A DNA stretch of 64,000 nucleotides from CAYQQJ01 sp964419935 (GCA_964419935.1 CAYQQJ010000002.1:158182-222181); one strand, 5' to 3'; counted from the stretch's first letter, positions 1 to 8,744 are shown. Program-made: numbers and translations. The notes: a model not told the origin generated them from the letters alone.

Positions 1-547
1 AGCGTCCCATTCCGTCGACCACCATTTGCAGGACGTTGATTACCAGAAAGGCAAAAATCGGCGTGATGTCGAGCCCGCCCATGGGCGGAATCAGGCGGCG
101 GAAGGGTGCCAGGGCCGGCTCCATCAGTTGATGCAACAGCAGCAATATGGGATGACGGCTGTGGGGGGCTACCCAGCTGAAAATAATGGATATCAGCAGG
201 CCAAAGAAGAAGATGTTCAGCGTCAGGTTGAGTACTCCCAGTACCGCCCAGGTAAGCACCGGCACAATGGGAATGATACCGCCGAGAATCAGATAAATAA
301 GCTCGAAAACCACAATCTCGACCAGTAGCGCCAACACCAGTGAGGCGAGGTCAATACCGTAGATGCCCGGAATCACCTTGCGCAAAGGGATAAGGAGCGG
401 GTTGGTCAGTTTGACGATCGCCTGGGAAACCGGGTTGTAAAAATCCGCTCGAGCAATCTGTAAAAGGAAGCGCAGCAACACAACCAACAGGTACAGGGAT
501 CCCAGGGTTTGAACGATGTAAATGCCAATCTCGGCAAGTGTACTCAT
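1..547 (-). CDS. yggT: YggT family integral membrane protein (C-terminus outside window)
   Basis: The minus-strand reading frame starts with ATG at 547 (MSTLAEIGIYIVQTLGS) and runs off the left edge, so about 182 residues are visible; family members are roughly 185-200 residues. Two YggT repeats can be seen: hydrophobic helices are followed by amphipathic stretches reading NPLLIPLRKVIPG and, later, EPALAPFRRLIPPMGGLDITP. YggT proteins are small inner-membrane proteins of poorly defined role, linked in other bacteria to osmotic stress or cell-division factors. The gene lies downstream of proC on the same strand, as in Pseudomonas (yggS-proC-yggT order), but a 232-bp MITE-like element separates the two here. 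The family call is firm; function is not known. Confidence 0.9.
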   Translation of the reverse strand, partial: MSTLAEIGIYIVQTLGSLYLLVVLLRFLLQIARADFYNPVSQAIVKLTNPLLIPLRKVIPGIYGIDLASLVLALLVEIVVFELIYLILGGIIPIVPVLTWAVLGVLNLTLNIFFFGLLISIIFSWVAPHSRHPILLLLHQLMEPALAPFRRLIPPMGGLDITPIFAFLVINVLQMVVDGMGR

Positions 548-630
548 AGTGAAAATCCGATTTGACCAGGCGCGGGCCCGGAGGGTTTAGCCATAAACAT
601 GTGTGGCGGCTTTGATGGCGGTAAGAATAA

Positions 631-862
631 CTAGTGTACTGTCTCAAATAGCTTACACATATAGATGAAGTGCGACCTGAGGTGTTGCGGAGCGTCAAGA
701 TGTTTGATTTGTCGCACCTCACTCTTCGAGAAGCCCTCTAAGCGCCCACAGCGTCGTAGCGACTTTTGACAAGAGGGCCCGCTATTGCCTGCAAGCCGCG
801 CCTAGCTGTGGACGCATAGAGGCGCTTTCTATATATGCAATCTATCTGAGACAGTACACTAG
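631..862. mobile_element. MITE-like element with 21-bp terminal inverted repeats
   Basis: Bases 631-651 (ctagtgtactgtctcaaata plus g) and 842-862 are inverted copies that match at 20 of 21 positions. The outermost bases are CTAG at each end. The 232-bp interior holds no convincing gene. A minus-strand open frame crossing it overlaps the yggT start and has no protein-like features. The size and terminal repeats fit a non-autonomous transposable element inserted between yggT and proC. A 14-nt exact match to the right terminus recurs at 29893-29906. Confidence 0.7.
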
Positions 863-880
863 GCGCTCGAAATTTGACCG

Positions 881-1699
881 CTACAAAAATTCGCGGGCCA
901 TGGTGCGTGCGCGATCAGCGCAGGCCTGCATGGCTTCTTCATATATATGGCGCAAATTGTTGTTTTCAAATGACAGTATCGCCTGCTCGGTGGTGCCACC
1001 CGGCGAGGTGACCTTGCGCCGCAGTTCGCCCACGTCCTCCCCGCTGTGCTGGGCCAGGCGCGCTGCGCCCAGGGCGGTCTGCAATGTCAGGGTTCTGGCG
1101 GTTTCCGCCGTCAGCCCCTGTTTGATGCCCGCTGCAATCATGGCTTCCATGGCGAGGAAAAAATACGCCGGACCGCTGCCCGAAACGGCGGTAACGGCAT
1201 CCAGCAAATCCTCCTGGTCCACCCACGCAACCAGACCGACCGCGGCCATGATGGCTTCCGCTTCCTGTCGCTGCGCGGGGGTGACGCCTGCGGATGCAAA
1301 TAACCCGCTGGCCCCTTCGCCTACCAGTGCGGGTGTGTTGGGCATGCAGCGAACAATGGCGGTACGCTGCCCCAGCCACCCTGCGAGGCTGGTACAGTTG
1401 ATGCCGGCGGCGATGGAAATGACCAGTACGCCGGGGCTGATATGTTCAGCCAGTTCCCGGCAGACGGCCCCCATCACTTGGGGTTTGACGGCCAAAACGA
1501 CCACATCCGCAGAGGCAACAGCGGTTTGATTGTCCTGACCGACCGATACACCAAAATCCGCCTGCAATTTGGTCAGTGCCGCTGTATGGGGGTCACACAC
1601 GGTGATATTGCTCGCGGAATTTCCCCGCGCGATCAGCCCGCCAATAATGCTGCGAGCCATATTGCCCCCACCGATGAAACAGATATTGGATAAATTCAC
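881..1699 (-). CDS. proC: pyrroline-5-carboxylate reductase
   Basis: ProC reduces 1-pyrroline-5-carboxylate to L-proline with NAD(P)H, the last step of proline synthesis, in the cytoplasm. The N-terminal Rossmann motif reads ICFIGGGNMARSIIGGL. The C-terminal half carries the family signature (AVSGSGPAYFFLAMEAM and later RRKVTSPGGTTEQA). I place the start at GTG 1699, preceded by AGGA, which gives 272 residues, the usual family length. A TTG at 1732 in the same frame would add 11 residues without a good ribosome binding site. The gene is in the conserved yggS-proC-yggT order. A 640-bp gap containing a palindromic element separates it from yggS. Confidence 0.95.
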   Translation of the reverse strand: MNLSNICFIGGGNMARSIIGGLIARGNSASNITVCDPHTAALTKLQADFGVSVGQDNQTAVASADVVVLAVKPQVMGAVCRELAEHISPGVLVISIAAGINCTSLAGWLGQRTAIVRCMPNTPALVGEGASGLFASAGVTPAQRQEAEAIMAAVGLVAWVDQEDLLDAVTAVSGSGPAYFFLAMEAMIAAGIKQGLTAETARTLTLQTALGAARLAQHSGEDVGELRRKVTSPGGTTEQAILSFENNNLRHIYEEAMQACADRARTMAREFL

Positions 1700-1834
1700 A
1701 TTGACCGTCCTGATATGTCTGGTTTGTCTCAAAAAACAGATTGCGGAGTAGTGCGTGGATCACATCAGATGCCCCGCAACCTTTGCTACCTCTTATCCAT
1801 GCTGTCGTGTGGCATAGAATAGGGCTTCGACCCG

Positions 1835-2054
1835 TTTGTCATCAGGGTAGGTCTTTTGAAAACGCATAAACACGTCCCTGTGGCTCCGACGTGCATGGAC
1901 GCACTAATGCCGCGATGGCAGGATGCCAGAGAGCGGCCCCGCGGCATCTCGGCAACTGGTGCGCCAGCCCGGTGCGTCCAGCGTTGCTCTACCTTCCGCC
2001 ATCCATGGCGGTCGCCTGCCGCGAGGGTTTCAAAAGACCTACCCTGATAACAAA
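1835..2054. repeat. Dispersed palindromic element, copy A
   Basis: The left arm at 1835-1863 (tttgtcatcagggtaggtct...) and the right arm at 2027-2054 are near-perfect inverted repeats with one mismatch in 28. Just inside the left arm, 1868-1886 reads aaacacgtccctgtggctc, the core shared with copies B-E. The interior (about 160 bp) has further GC-rich stem-forming sequence and no supported gene. It fills the space between the 5' end of proC and the 3' end of yggS. A shorter related fragment (acgtccctgtgcctcaccct flanked by cgacac/gtgtcg) lies at 2173-2226. Confidence 0.75.
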
Positions 2055-2308
2055 TTACTTTGGTGCACTCGACTAACGCTAGGCTTCGAAAAGAAACATT
2101 ACCTCTAGGTCGGGCTGGATACGAGCGACAATCAAGATTACCGAGTTAATACTATTCTTTTCCCTTTTCATTCGACACGTCCCTGTGCCTCACCCTTCGG
2201 GCGACGCGCAGGATGCGCAAGTGTCGCGGGGGCAAGGATGCCCGTGAGCGACCAGCCTGCAGCTGTGCAAAAATGCTTCCTGCATTTTGGTCCCTTTCCC
2301 TTTGTCCT

Positions 2309-2341
2309 TAACTTAAAGCTTGCGGCTTCCAGCTTATAACT
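2309..2341. repeat. Short heptamer array at the yggS 3' end
   Basis: Degenerate 7-nt units (gcttgcg, gcttcca, gcttata) run into the yggS stop codon. The same heptamer family appears at 5324-5425, 21970-22000 and 22156-22197, each time at the 3' end of a gene. Confidence 0.55.
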
Positions 2342-3041
2342 ACTTCCGCGCACCAAAAATCCCCGTGCCCACGCGCACTATGGTGGCACCTTCGGCAATG
2401 GCCTCGGCCAGGTCACCGGACATGCCCATGGAGAGGGTGTCCAGCGTAACACCGCTAGTGTGTTCAATGTCACGAGCCAGCGTACGCAAGCGGGCAAAAG
2501 CCGCTCTCGGATTCTTGTGCGGGTCCGGAATCGCCATCAATCCGCGCAGCTTAAGCTGCGGCAAGGTCGCGACTTCTGCAGCGATTGCTGCAGCGTCGGT
2601 CGGTGATACGCCGGATTTGGACGCTTCATCGTCAATGTTGACCTGCAAGCAAATATTGATGGGCGGCAGCTCGGGCGGTCGTTGGTTGCTGAGCCGTCGG
2701 GCGATTTTGACGCGATCTACTGAATGCACCCATGCAAAATGCTTGGCAATGTCCTGTGTTTTGTTGGATTGAATTGGCCCGATAAAGTGCCAGACGATGT
2801 CCAACGCCTGCAGCTGTTGTATCTTGTCCAGCGCTTCCTGCAGGTAGTTCTCGCCAAAATCCCGCTGGCCGGCGGCGTAAGCGGCCTCTATGGCCTGTAC
2901 CGGTTTGGTTTTACTGACCGCCAGAAGTGTGACTTCGCTCCTGTTTCGGCTAGCGGCCTCCGTCGCCGAATGTACAGAATCTATGACTTGCGCTAGGTTG
3001 TCTGGAATCTTGTGCATATACTTACTGGTGTCCATTCTCAT
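2340..3041 (-). CDS. yggS: YggS family PLP-binding protein
   Basis: This is the pyridoxal-5'-phosphate homeostasis protein (YggS/PROSC/PLPBP), a single-domain alanine-racemase-fold protein that binds PLP and buffers vitamin B6 and amino-acid metabolism. The family lysine sits in LLAVSKTKPVQAI. FGENYLQEALDKI, WHFIGPIQSNKT and the C-terminal LSMGMSGDLAEAI...VRVGTGIFG are all present. I use ATG 3041 (233 residues, the normal length). ATGs at 3035 and 3017 are possible, and none has a strong ribosome binding site. It diverges from pilT across about 50 bp, as in Pseudomonas. Confidence 0.95.
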   Translation of the reverse strand: MRMDTSKYMHKIPDNLAQVIDSVHSATEAASRNRSEVTLLAVSKTKPVQAIEAAYAAGQRDFGENYLQEALDKIQQLQALDIVWHFIGPIQSNKTQDIAKHFAWVHSVDRVKIARRLSNQRPPELPPINICLQVNIDDEASKSGVSPTDAAAIAAEVATLPQLKLRGLMAIPDPHKNPRAAFARLRTLARDIEHTSGVTLDTLSMGMSGDLAEAIAEGATIVRVGTGIFGARK

Positions 3042-3093
3042 GGCAACTGGGTCATGGGGTCCATAAAAAATGATATTTGCGTAGGTTTGTCGT

Positions 3094-4128
3094 ATGGATA
3101 TTACCGAGTTGTTAGCTTTCTCTGCCAAACAAGGGGCGTCGGATTTGCACCTGTCAGCAGGGTTGCCACCCATGATTCGTGTCGACGGCGATGTGCGCCG
3201 GATCAATCTGCCGCCTATGGAGCATAAGCAGGTTCATAGTCTGATCTACGAGATTATGAATGACAAGCAGCGCAAGGATTTTGAAGAATTTCTGGAAACC
3301 GACTTCTCGTTCGAGGTTCCGGGTGTTGCCCGTTTCCGGGTTAACGCCTTTAACCAGAACCGGGGTGCCGGTGCGGTGTTTCGTACCATTCCCTCCAAGG
3401 TTTTGACCATGGAGGAGCTGGGCATGGGGCAGGTGTTTCGCGACGTATCCTCGGTGCCGCGCGGCCTGGTGCTGGTGACCGGTCCCACGGGCTCGGGCAA
3501 GTCCACCACACTGGCGGCCATGGTGGATTACATCAATGAAAGCAAATACGAGCATATTCTGACCATTGAAGACCCCATCGAATTCGTTCACGAAAGTAAG
3601 AAATGCCTGGTCAACCAGCGGGAAGTGCACCGCGATACCCACGGCTTTGCGGAAGCTCTGCGCTCGGCCCTGCGGGAAGACCCGGACATCATTCTGGTGG
3701 GCGAGCTGCGGGACCTTGAGACTATCCGTCTGGCGCTGACCGCAGCGGAAACCGGTCACTTGGTGTTCGGCACGTTACACACCACCTCCGCGGCCAAAAC
3801 GATTGACCGTGTGGTTGACGTGTTCCCGGCCAATGAAAAGTCCATGGTGCGCTCGATGCTGTCGGAGTCGCTGGAGGCGGTAATTTCACAGACGCTGCTG
3901 AAGAAAAATGGCGGTGGTCGTGTGGCGGCTCATGAAATCATGCGTGGCACCTCGGCCATTCGCAACCTGATCCGGGAAGATAAGGTCGCGCAAATGTACT
4001 CCGCTATCCAGACCGGTGCATCCGTGGGCATGCAGACCATGGATCAGTGCCTGGGAGACCTGGTGGAACGGCGTATCATCAGCCGCGAAGTGGCCCGTGA
4101 AAAAGCCAAGATGCCGGATAATTTCTAG
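3094..4128 (+). CDS. pilT: Type IV pilus retraction ATPase PilT
   Basis: PilT is the hexameric cytoplasmic ATPase that depolymerises type IV pili and powers twitching. Its 344 residues match the family length. Walker A GPTGSGKST is at residues 130-138, the Asp box EDPIEFVH near 159-166, Walker B DIILVGELRD near 198-207 and the His box GHLVFGTLHT at 221-230. The PilT-specific AIRNLIRE signature lies at 287-294. It is followed 53 bp later by pilU, so the two probably form one transcript. Confidence 0.98.
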   Translation: MDITELLAFSAKQGASDLHLSAGLPPMIRVDGDVRRINLPPMEHKQVHSLIYEIMNDKQRKDFEEFLETDFSFEVPGVARFRVNAFNQNRGAGAVFRTIPSKVLTMEELGMGQVFRDVSSVPRGLVLVTGPTGSGKSTTLAAMVDYINESKYEHILTIEDPIEFVHESKKCLVNQREVHRDTHGFAEALRSALREDPDIILVGELRDLETIRLALTAAETGHLVFGTLHTTSAAKTIDRVVDVFPANEKSMVRSMLSESLEAVISQTLLKKNGGGRVAAHEIMRGTSAIRNLIREDKVAQMYSAIQTGASVGMQTMDQCLGDLVERRIISREVAREKAKMPDNF

Positions 4129-4181
4129 GGGCAGAAGCCAAACATCCGATAGTTAAATACCCGAATTCAGGAGTCTTCGTT

Positions 4182-5321
4182 ATGGAGATTGATCGTTTAT
4201 TAGCGCTTATGGTGGAAAAAGGCGCATCAGACCTTTTCATCACTGCAGGCGTGCCACCGTCCATGAAACTCAATGGCCGTATTGTCCCGGTAACGACGAC
4301 ACCCCTGTCGCCGGAAAAAGCGCGAGAAACGGTGCTTGGCACTATGAATGAAAAGCAGCGCCAGGAGTTTGCCGAGACCAGGGAGCTGAACTTCGCGATC
4401 AGCGCCCGCGGCATTGGCCGTTTTCGTGCCAGTGCGTTTTATCAGCGCAACCTTGCGGGTATGGTGTTGCGTCGCATTGAAACCAAGATACCGGAAATTG
4501 ACGATCTGGGCTTGCCCGAGATCATCAAGGAACTGGCCATGACCAAGCGCGGGCTGGTGATATTCGTCGGTGCCACCGGTGCGGGTAAATCCACCTCCCT
4601 GGCGAGCATGATCGGCCACCGCAACCGCAACTCGAAGGGGCATATCATCTCCATCGAGGACCCCATTGAATTCATTCACCAGCACCAGGGCTGCGTTGTG
4701 ACCCAGCGCGAGGTGGGCATTGATACGGACTCGTTCGAGACGGCGCTGAAAAACACGCTGCGTCAGGCACCGGACGTGATCCTCATCGGCGAAGTGCGCA
4801 CCCGGGAAACCATGGATCACGCCATCGCGTTTGCCGAGACCGGCCACTTGTGTCTGTGTACCCTGCACGCCAACAATGCCAACCAGGCGCTGGACCGGAT
4901 TATTCACTTTTTCCCGGCGGACAGGCATTCCCAGCTGTGGATGGACCTGGCGCTGAACCTGCGCGCCATAGTGGCGCAGCAATTGATTCCAACGCCGGAC
5001 GGTAAAGGCCGCAGGGCCTGCCTGGAAGTATTGCTCAACACGCCATTAGCTCAGGATTTGATCCGCAAAGGACAAGTGCACGAACTGAAACCACTGATGA
5101 AGAAGTCCACCGAGCTCGGTATGCAGACCTTCGACCAAGCCCTGTATGAGCTCTACGACGCCGGTGAAATCACCTATGAAGATGCACTGGCCCACGCAGA
5201 TTCACCCAACGACCTGCGCCTGATGATCAAACTCGCCTCGGAATCCGACGCCGAATACCTGTCCAACGCCGCGGGCAGCCTGACCATTCAGGATGATGAA
5301 TCGGACAGGAAGAGGTTTTGA
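4182..5321 (+). CDS. pilU: Type IV pilus retraction ATPase PilU
   Basis: PilU is the PilT paralogue that adds retraction force in a PilT-dependent way. Its 379 residues carry Walker A GATGAGKST at 130-138, then SIEDPIEFIHQ, a Walker B region DVILIGEVRTRETM and GHLCLCTLHANNANQALDR. Its C-terminal extension beyond PilT, ending in an acidic tail (LTIQDDESDRKRF), is typical. The upstream ribosome binding site is CAGGAGTC. It sits directly next to ruvX in convergent orientation, with a heptamer-built hairpin between the stops. Confidence 0.97.
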   Translation: MEIDRLLALMVEKGASDLFITAGVPPSMKLNGRIVPVTTTPLSPEKARETVLGTMNEKQRQEFAETRELNFAISARGIGRFRASAFYQRNLAGMVLRRIETKIPEIDDLGLPEIIKELAMTKRGLVIFVGATGAGKSTSLASMIGHRNRNSKGHIISIEDPIEFIHQHQGCVVTQREVGIDTDSFETALKNTLRQAPDVILIGEVRTRETMDHAIAFAETGHLCLCTLHANNANQALDRIIHFFPADRHSQLWMDLALNLRAIVAQQLIPTPDGKGRRACLEVLLNTPLAQDLIRKGQVHELKPLMKKSTELGMQTFDQALYELYDAGEITYEDALAHADSPNDLRLMIKLASESDAEYLSNAAGSLTIQDDESDRKRF

Positions 5322-5323
5322 AG

Positions 5324-5425
5324 GAAGCTGTAAGCTTCAAGCTGCAAGCCACAAGCTAAAAAATTAGAACAAAGCACGAGCAACTACGGTGGCGCTTACG
5401 GCTTGCAGCTTGCGGCTTATGGCTT
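5324..5425. repeat. Heptamer-repeat inverted array between convergent pilU and ruvX
   Basis: Bases 5324-5338 form a perfect small hairpin (gaagct-gta-agcttc). They begin a run of 7-nt units (aagctgc, aagccac, aagct) that is mirrored by complementary units (gcttacg, gcttgca, gcttgcg, gcttatg) up to about 5425. Folded, the array is a long imperfect stem between two stop codons and could act as a bidirectional terminator. No clear U-tract was seen. Confidence 0.6.
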
Positions 5426-5872
5426 TCCCCCCCTCCACCAACTCTCCAAAATAAGCCTGGCGGCGATGGAGTCCACCGGATTGTCTTTGTAGGAGCCGCG
5501 GTGGCCGCGGCTTTTGGCTTCTTCCTTGGCTTCGCGGGTGGAGAGGCGCTCGTCGTAGAGTTCAATGGGATAGCCGAAGCGGCCGTGGATGCGGTTGGCG
5601 AATTTTCTTGCGCGGATGGCGAGTTCGGATTCGGATCCGTCCATGTTCAGGGGCAGGCCCACCAACACCATGTCCGGCTGCCAGGTTTCCAGTAGTGCCT
5701 GAACGGTTTCCCAGCGCGGGACGCCATTCTCCGCCTTGAGCGGGGGTAGTTCACTGGCGGTACCAGTAACCGCCTGGCCGCTGGCGACGCCAATGCTGCG
5801 GGTGCCAAAATCAAATGCCAGCACGCGCTGCGGACCGGGCTTGGTGGACGGTGGGCGCTCGCTACCGGACAT
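5417..5872 (-). CDS. ruvX: RuvX/YqgF family RNase H-fold nuclease
   Basis: YqgF/RuvX is a putative Holliday junction resolvase that also takes part in 16S rRNA 5'-end maturation. It has an RNase H fold with acidic active-site residues. Visible motifs are VLAFDFGTRSIGVA (first catalytic Asp near residue 20), VLVGLPLNMDG and a C-terminal YDERLSTREAKEE followed by DSIAARLILESW. At 151 residues it is of normal length. Its ATG directly follows the yqgE stop codon (TGA-ATG), so the two are translationally coupled in the usual yqgE-ruvX pair. Confidence 0.96.
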   Translation of the reverse strand: MSGSERPPSTKPGPQRVLAFDFGTRSIGVASGQAVTGTASELPPLKAENGVPRWETVQALLETWQPDMVLVGLPLNMDGSESELAIRARKFANRIHGRFGYPIELYDERLSTREAKEEAKSRGHRGSYKDNPVDSIAARLILESWWRGGKP

Positions 5873-6451
5873 TCAGGCGTGGCCGCCTTGCATGGGTATC
5901 AGGCTGATATCCACACCCAGTGGTCGCGCTGCCGCTGACCAGCGTTGCTCTACCGGAGTATTGAAAATGATGTCGCTGTCAGCGGGGACGGTCAGCCAGC
6001 CGTTTTCTGCCAGTTCCTGTTCCAGCTGACCGGCCTCCCAACCCGCATAACCCAATATCAACAGGGCATTTTCCGGCCCGTCGCCGCTCGCGATGGATTC
6101 GAGAATATCGCGGGATGCGGTTAAACAAACATCCTCACTCACACACAAGCTGGAATGCCATTGCCGGTCACCGCGCGGATGCAGCACAAAACCGCGCTCG
6201 GGGCTGACCGGGCCGCCGGACAGCACTGCCGCGCCGGGACAGGCATCAGTCGGTAGGCCCATTTGCGTGAAAACCTGATCCAGGGTCAAAGACATGGGGC
6301 GATTGATCACCACGCCCATGGCTCCTTGTGGGCCGTGATCACAAATATAGGTGACGGAATGGCTGAACGCCGGGTCCCGCATGCCCGGTAGGGCGATGAG
6401 GAACTGGTTGCGCAGGCTGTAAGGCGCTGTATCTGTCGAAGGTCGTGTCAT
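5873..6451 (-). CDS. YqgE/AlgH family protein (UPF0301)
   Basis: This is a member of the YqgE/AlgH family, a soluble protein of unclear function; the name AlgH comes from alginate regulation in Pseudomonas. Diagnostic stretches are LRNQFLIALPGM, FSHSVTYICDHGPQGAMGVVINRP, VLSGGPVSPERGFVLH and LLILGYAGWEAGQLEQELAENGWL. I start at ATG 6451 (192 residues); an upstream in-frame TTG at 6460 is less likely. It lies between tonB-like and ruvX, as in Pseudomonas. Confidence 0.94.
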   Translation of the reverse strand: MTRPSTDTAPYSLRNQFLIALPGMRDPAFSHSVTYICDHGPQGAMGVVINRPMSLTLDQVFTQMGLPTDACPGAAVLSGGPVSPERGFVLHPRGDRQWHSSLCVSEDVCLTASRDILESIASGDGPENALLILGYAGWEAGQLEQELAENGWLTVPADSDIIFNTPVEQRWSAAARPLGVDISLIPMQGGHA

Positions 6452-6549
6452 AGAGAGCAATATGTGGCTCGTTGCCGAGAAAACAAGAGGCTGGAAAACA
6501 GGTGGCCGGAAAACGAGAGGGCAGACAGAGGCATGGAATATTTTACGTC

Positions 6550-7437
6550 TCAGACCTCTGGACCGGCCGAGGTTTTCAGCCCCCGAATTTCAAAGCGCCA
6601 GGTCCGAATGATATCCAGCCGGTCGGTGGTCTTGCGAATCTCCGGGGGAAAAGGTGGGAAAGGCGATGCCAGTTGCACGATCTGCACCGCCGCGTCATCC
6701 AAGAGCTTGTGGCCGGATGACTGAAGAATTTCCACATTGGACACACTGCCGTTTGGGTGCAGGCTGACGGACATGCGCAGACTGCCGAACACGCCGCGTT
6801 CCAGGGCCTCCTGGGGAAAGTTGCTGTTGCCGATCTGTTCGATTTTTTGCGTCCAGCTATTGAGATAGGCCGCGTCTGCTGATGCCTTGGTGGCTACCGA
6901 CGTCAGGCGCCTGATGCGGGGCTGTTTCGCCAGGTTCTGGCGGATGCGGTCGAGTTTCGCCTGCAAACTGGCAATTTCCGGGTTGACCAAAGGCGTATCC
7001 AGTTCGCCGCCTTCGCGCTCTATCTGGCTCTGGGTATCTTGCTGAGCTTCGATTTGTTTTATCTGATGTGCAGCCGCTGACTGGGTGGCCAGCAGCTTGG
7101 TCGTCTGCTGGCTGACGCTGGCGGCTTTCTGCTGGGGGACCGGCGTTATATCTTGAATATTGGCATCGGCGATCTCTGCTTTCTGACGAGTCGTCAGTTC
7201 CTTGGCCTGTTGCTCGGTGCCGCTGGCCTCTTGATCGAACTGGGCCAGAAAATCCGCTTTCTCCGGCGCAGCCATACTCTGGTGTGTTGCCAGGGTAACG
7301 TTCAGGGTGGGCGCAATCTGATCGCCACTGTTCAGCTTGAAGCTCACGCCAAATATGAGCATGGCATGTACCGCAATGGCCATGAAAACGGTAAAGCTCA
7401 AGCGGTCGCCTGAGCTGACCGGGTCGTTATCTATCAT
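6550..7437 (-). CDS. TonB-family energy transducer
   Basis: This is predicted to be an inner-membrane TonB-like protein linking ExbBD energy to the outer membrane or a related process. One transmembrane helix is at about residues 13-33. A long glutamine- and alanine-rich coiled or extended segment follows, and the C-terminal TonB fold reads YLNSWTQKIEQIGNSNFPQEAL...GSLRMSVSLHPNGSVSNVEILQSSGHKLLDDAAVQIVQLASPFPPFP. I use ATG 7437 (295 residues). An upstream TTG at 7509 overlaps gshB. The gshB-tonB-yqgE-ruvX order matches Pseudomonas, where the equivalent gene affects twitching. No exbB/exbD is nearby. Confidence 0.9.
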   Translation of the reverse strand: MIDNDPVSSGDRLSFTVFMAIAVHAMLIFGVSFKLNSGDQIAPTLNVTLATHQSMAAPEKADFLAQFDQEASGTEQQAKELTTRQKAEIADANIQDITPVPQQKAASVSQQTTKLLATQSAAAHQIKQIEAQQDTQSQIEREGGELDTPLVNPEIASLQAKLDRIRQNLAKQPRIRRLTSVATKASADAAYLNSWTQKIEQIGNSNFPQEALERGVFGSLRMSVSLHPNGSVSNVEILQSSGHKLLDDAAVQIVQLASPFPPFPPEIRKTTDRLDIIRTWRFEIRGLKTSAGPEV

Positions 7438-7483
7438 CAAACCGTAGAATTTCCAGTAAATGTAACGGGTATCGATGCCGTTG

Positions 7484-8434
7484 TTATCGTCGTTGCAACT
7501 GTTCGGCAATCGCTGTCATCAGCACGCCAGCAATGTCCGTGTCATAGGCCCGGTCGATTTCCCGGACGCAGGTTGGGCTGGTGACGTTGATCTCCGTCAG
7601 GTATTCCCCAATCACATCCAGCCCTACAAAGAGTAGACCTTTTTCCACCAGTGACGGTGCGACTTGATCGACAATCCATTGATCTCGCGCGTTGAGGGGT
7701 TGGGCGCGACCCTGCCCGCCGGCCGCCAGGTTGCCGCGGGTCTCACCTGCCGCCGGTACCCGGGCGAGGCAGTAGGGGATGGCTTTCCCGTTCACGACCA
7801 GAATACGTTTGTCGCCGTCGCGGATTTCCGGCAGATAACGTTGCGCCATAATATAGCGCTGACCGTGGTCGGTAAGCGTCTCCAGAATCACGCTGATATT
7901 GGGGTCGTCGGCTCCACAGCGGAAGATACTGCTGCCTCCCATGCCATCCAGCGGCTTGAATATCACATCCTGATGCTCGCCGTGAAACTCCCGCAGACGT
8001 TGCTGATCCCCGCTGACCAGCACGGGTGGGCAGCATTGGGGAAACTGGGTGGCAAAGATCTTCTCGTTGCAGTCGCGCAGGCTGGCGGGTTTGTTGACAA
8101 CCAGGGTTCCCGCGGCTTCGGCCGCCTCCAGGATGTAGGTTGAATGCAGAAACTGGCTGTCGAACGGCGGATCCTTACGCATCAGGATGACGTCGAGGTC
8201 GGCGAGCGCCATGTCCTGGGCATCTCCCAGCTGGAACCATCTCCCCGCATCATCGTAGACCTGCAATGGGCGGCAGCGGCTGCGCCCTGCGCCCTGGGCG
8301 AGGTACATGTCGTGCAGTTCCATGTAGAACAGCCGCCAGCCCTGCTTTTGCGCAGCGAGCAGCAGGGCAAGGGTTGTGTCCTTGGCAAATTTGACGGAAC
8401 CTATGGGATCCATGACGACGCCGACTCGAATCAT
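7484..8434 (-). CDS. gshB: Glutathione synthetase
   Basis: GshB ligates gamma-glutamylcysteine and glycine using ATP, the second step of glutathione synthesis. The 316-residue ATP-grasp protein shows the N-terminal VGVVMDPIGSVKFAKDTTLALLLAA, ADLDVILMRKDPPFD, the ATP-binding VIFKPLDGMGGSSIF, GDKRILVVNGKAIPYCLARVP and a C-terminal FVGLDVIGEYLTEINVTSPTCVREID. ATG 8434 is a clear start. A tonB-like gene follows on the same strand. The 310 bp upstream is shared with the divergent pilG promoter. Confidence 0.97.
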   Translation of the reverse strand: MIRVGVVMDPIGSVKFAKDTTLALLLAAQKQGWRLFYMELHDMYLAQGAGRSRCRPLQVYDDAGRWFQLGDAQDMALADLDVILMRKDPPFDSQFLHSTYILEAAEAAGTLVVNKPASLRDCNEKIFATQFPQCCPPVLVSGDQQRLREFHGEHQDVIFKPLDGMGGSSIFRCGADDPNISVILETLTDHGQRYIMAQRYLPEIRDGDKRILVVNGKAIPYCLARVPAAGETRGNLAAGGQGRAQPLNARDQWIVDQVAPSLVEKGLLFVGLDVIGEYLTEINVTSPTCVREIDRAYDTDIAGVLMTAIAEQLQRR

Positions 8435-8744
8435 TGGGAAGGGTTTCCTTATTTAGTTGCGGCCTATTAACGCGGGACATTGGCGAATTGCCACATAATA
8501 TACGATGATTAGGGCATGAACGCAGTTTAACCCGGGAATCAGGCCCAGGTATTTGGGCGAAAACCGTGGTGGCGCAGGCTGCTGGTGTGGATGATTTCTT
8601 TTTTTTTCAAGCATTTATGGATTACACTGCAGGACTGTGTTAAAAGTTAGTTCAAACGCTAAAAAATTAACGCAAATCCAGCAGGCATACGTATTTCAGC
8701 GAATGCGACACGTTCTCTCCGGAATATGATTTAGGGTCATTTTT
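8435..8744. other. Divergent intergenic region gshB / pilG
   Basis: This 310-bp AT-richer stretch separates the two divergent operons and must hold promoters for both. A run of eight T (8597-8610 area) and A/T-rich segments are visible, but I could not assign a convincing -35/-10 pair or operator. No open frame here looks like a gene. Confidence 0.5.

Noticed and set aside
351..722. Minus-strand frame crossing the yggT start and the MITE
   Set aside because: It overlaps the well-supported yggT start in another frame and runs into the inverted-repeat element; the composition is not protein-like.
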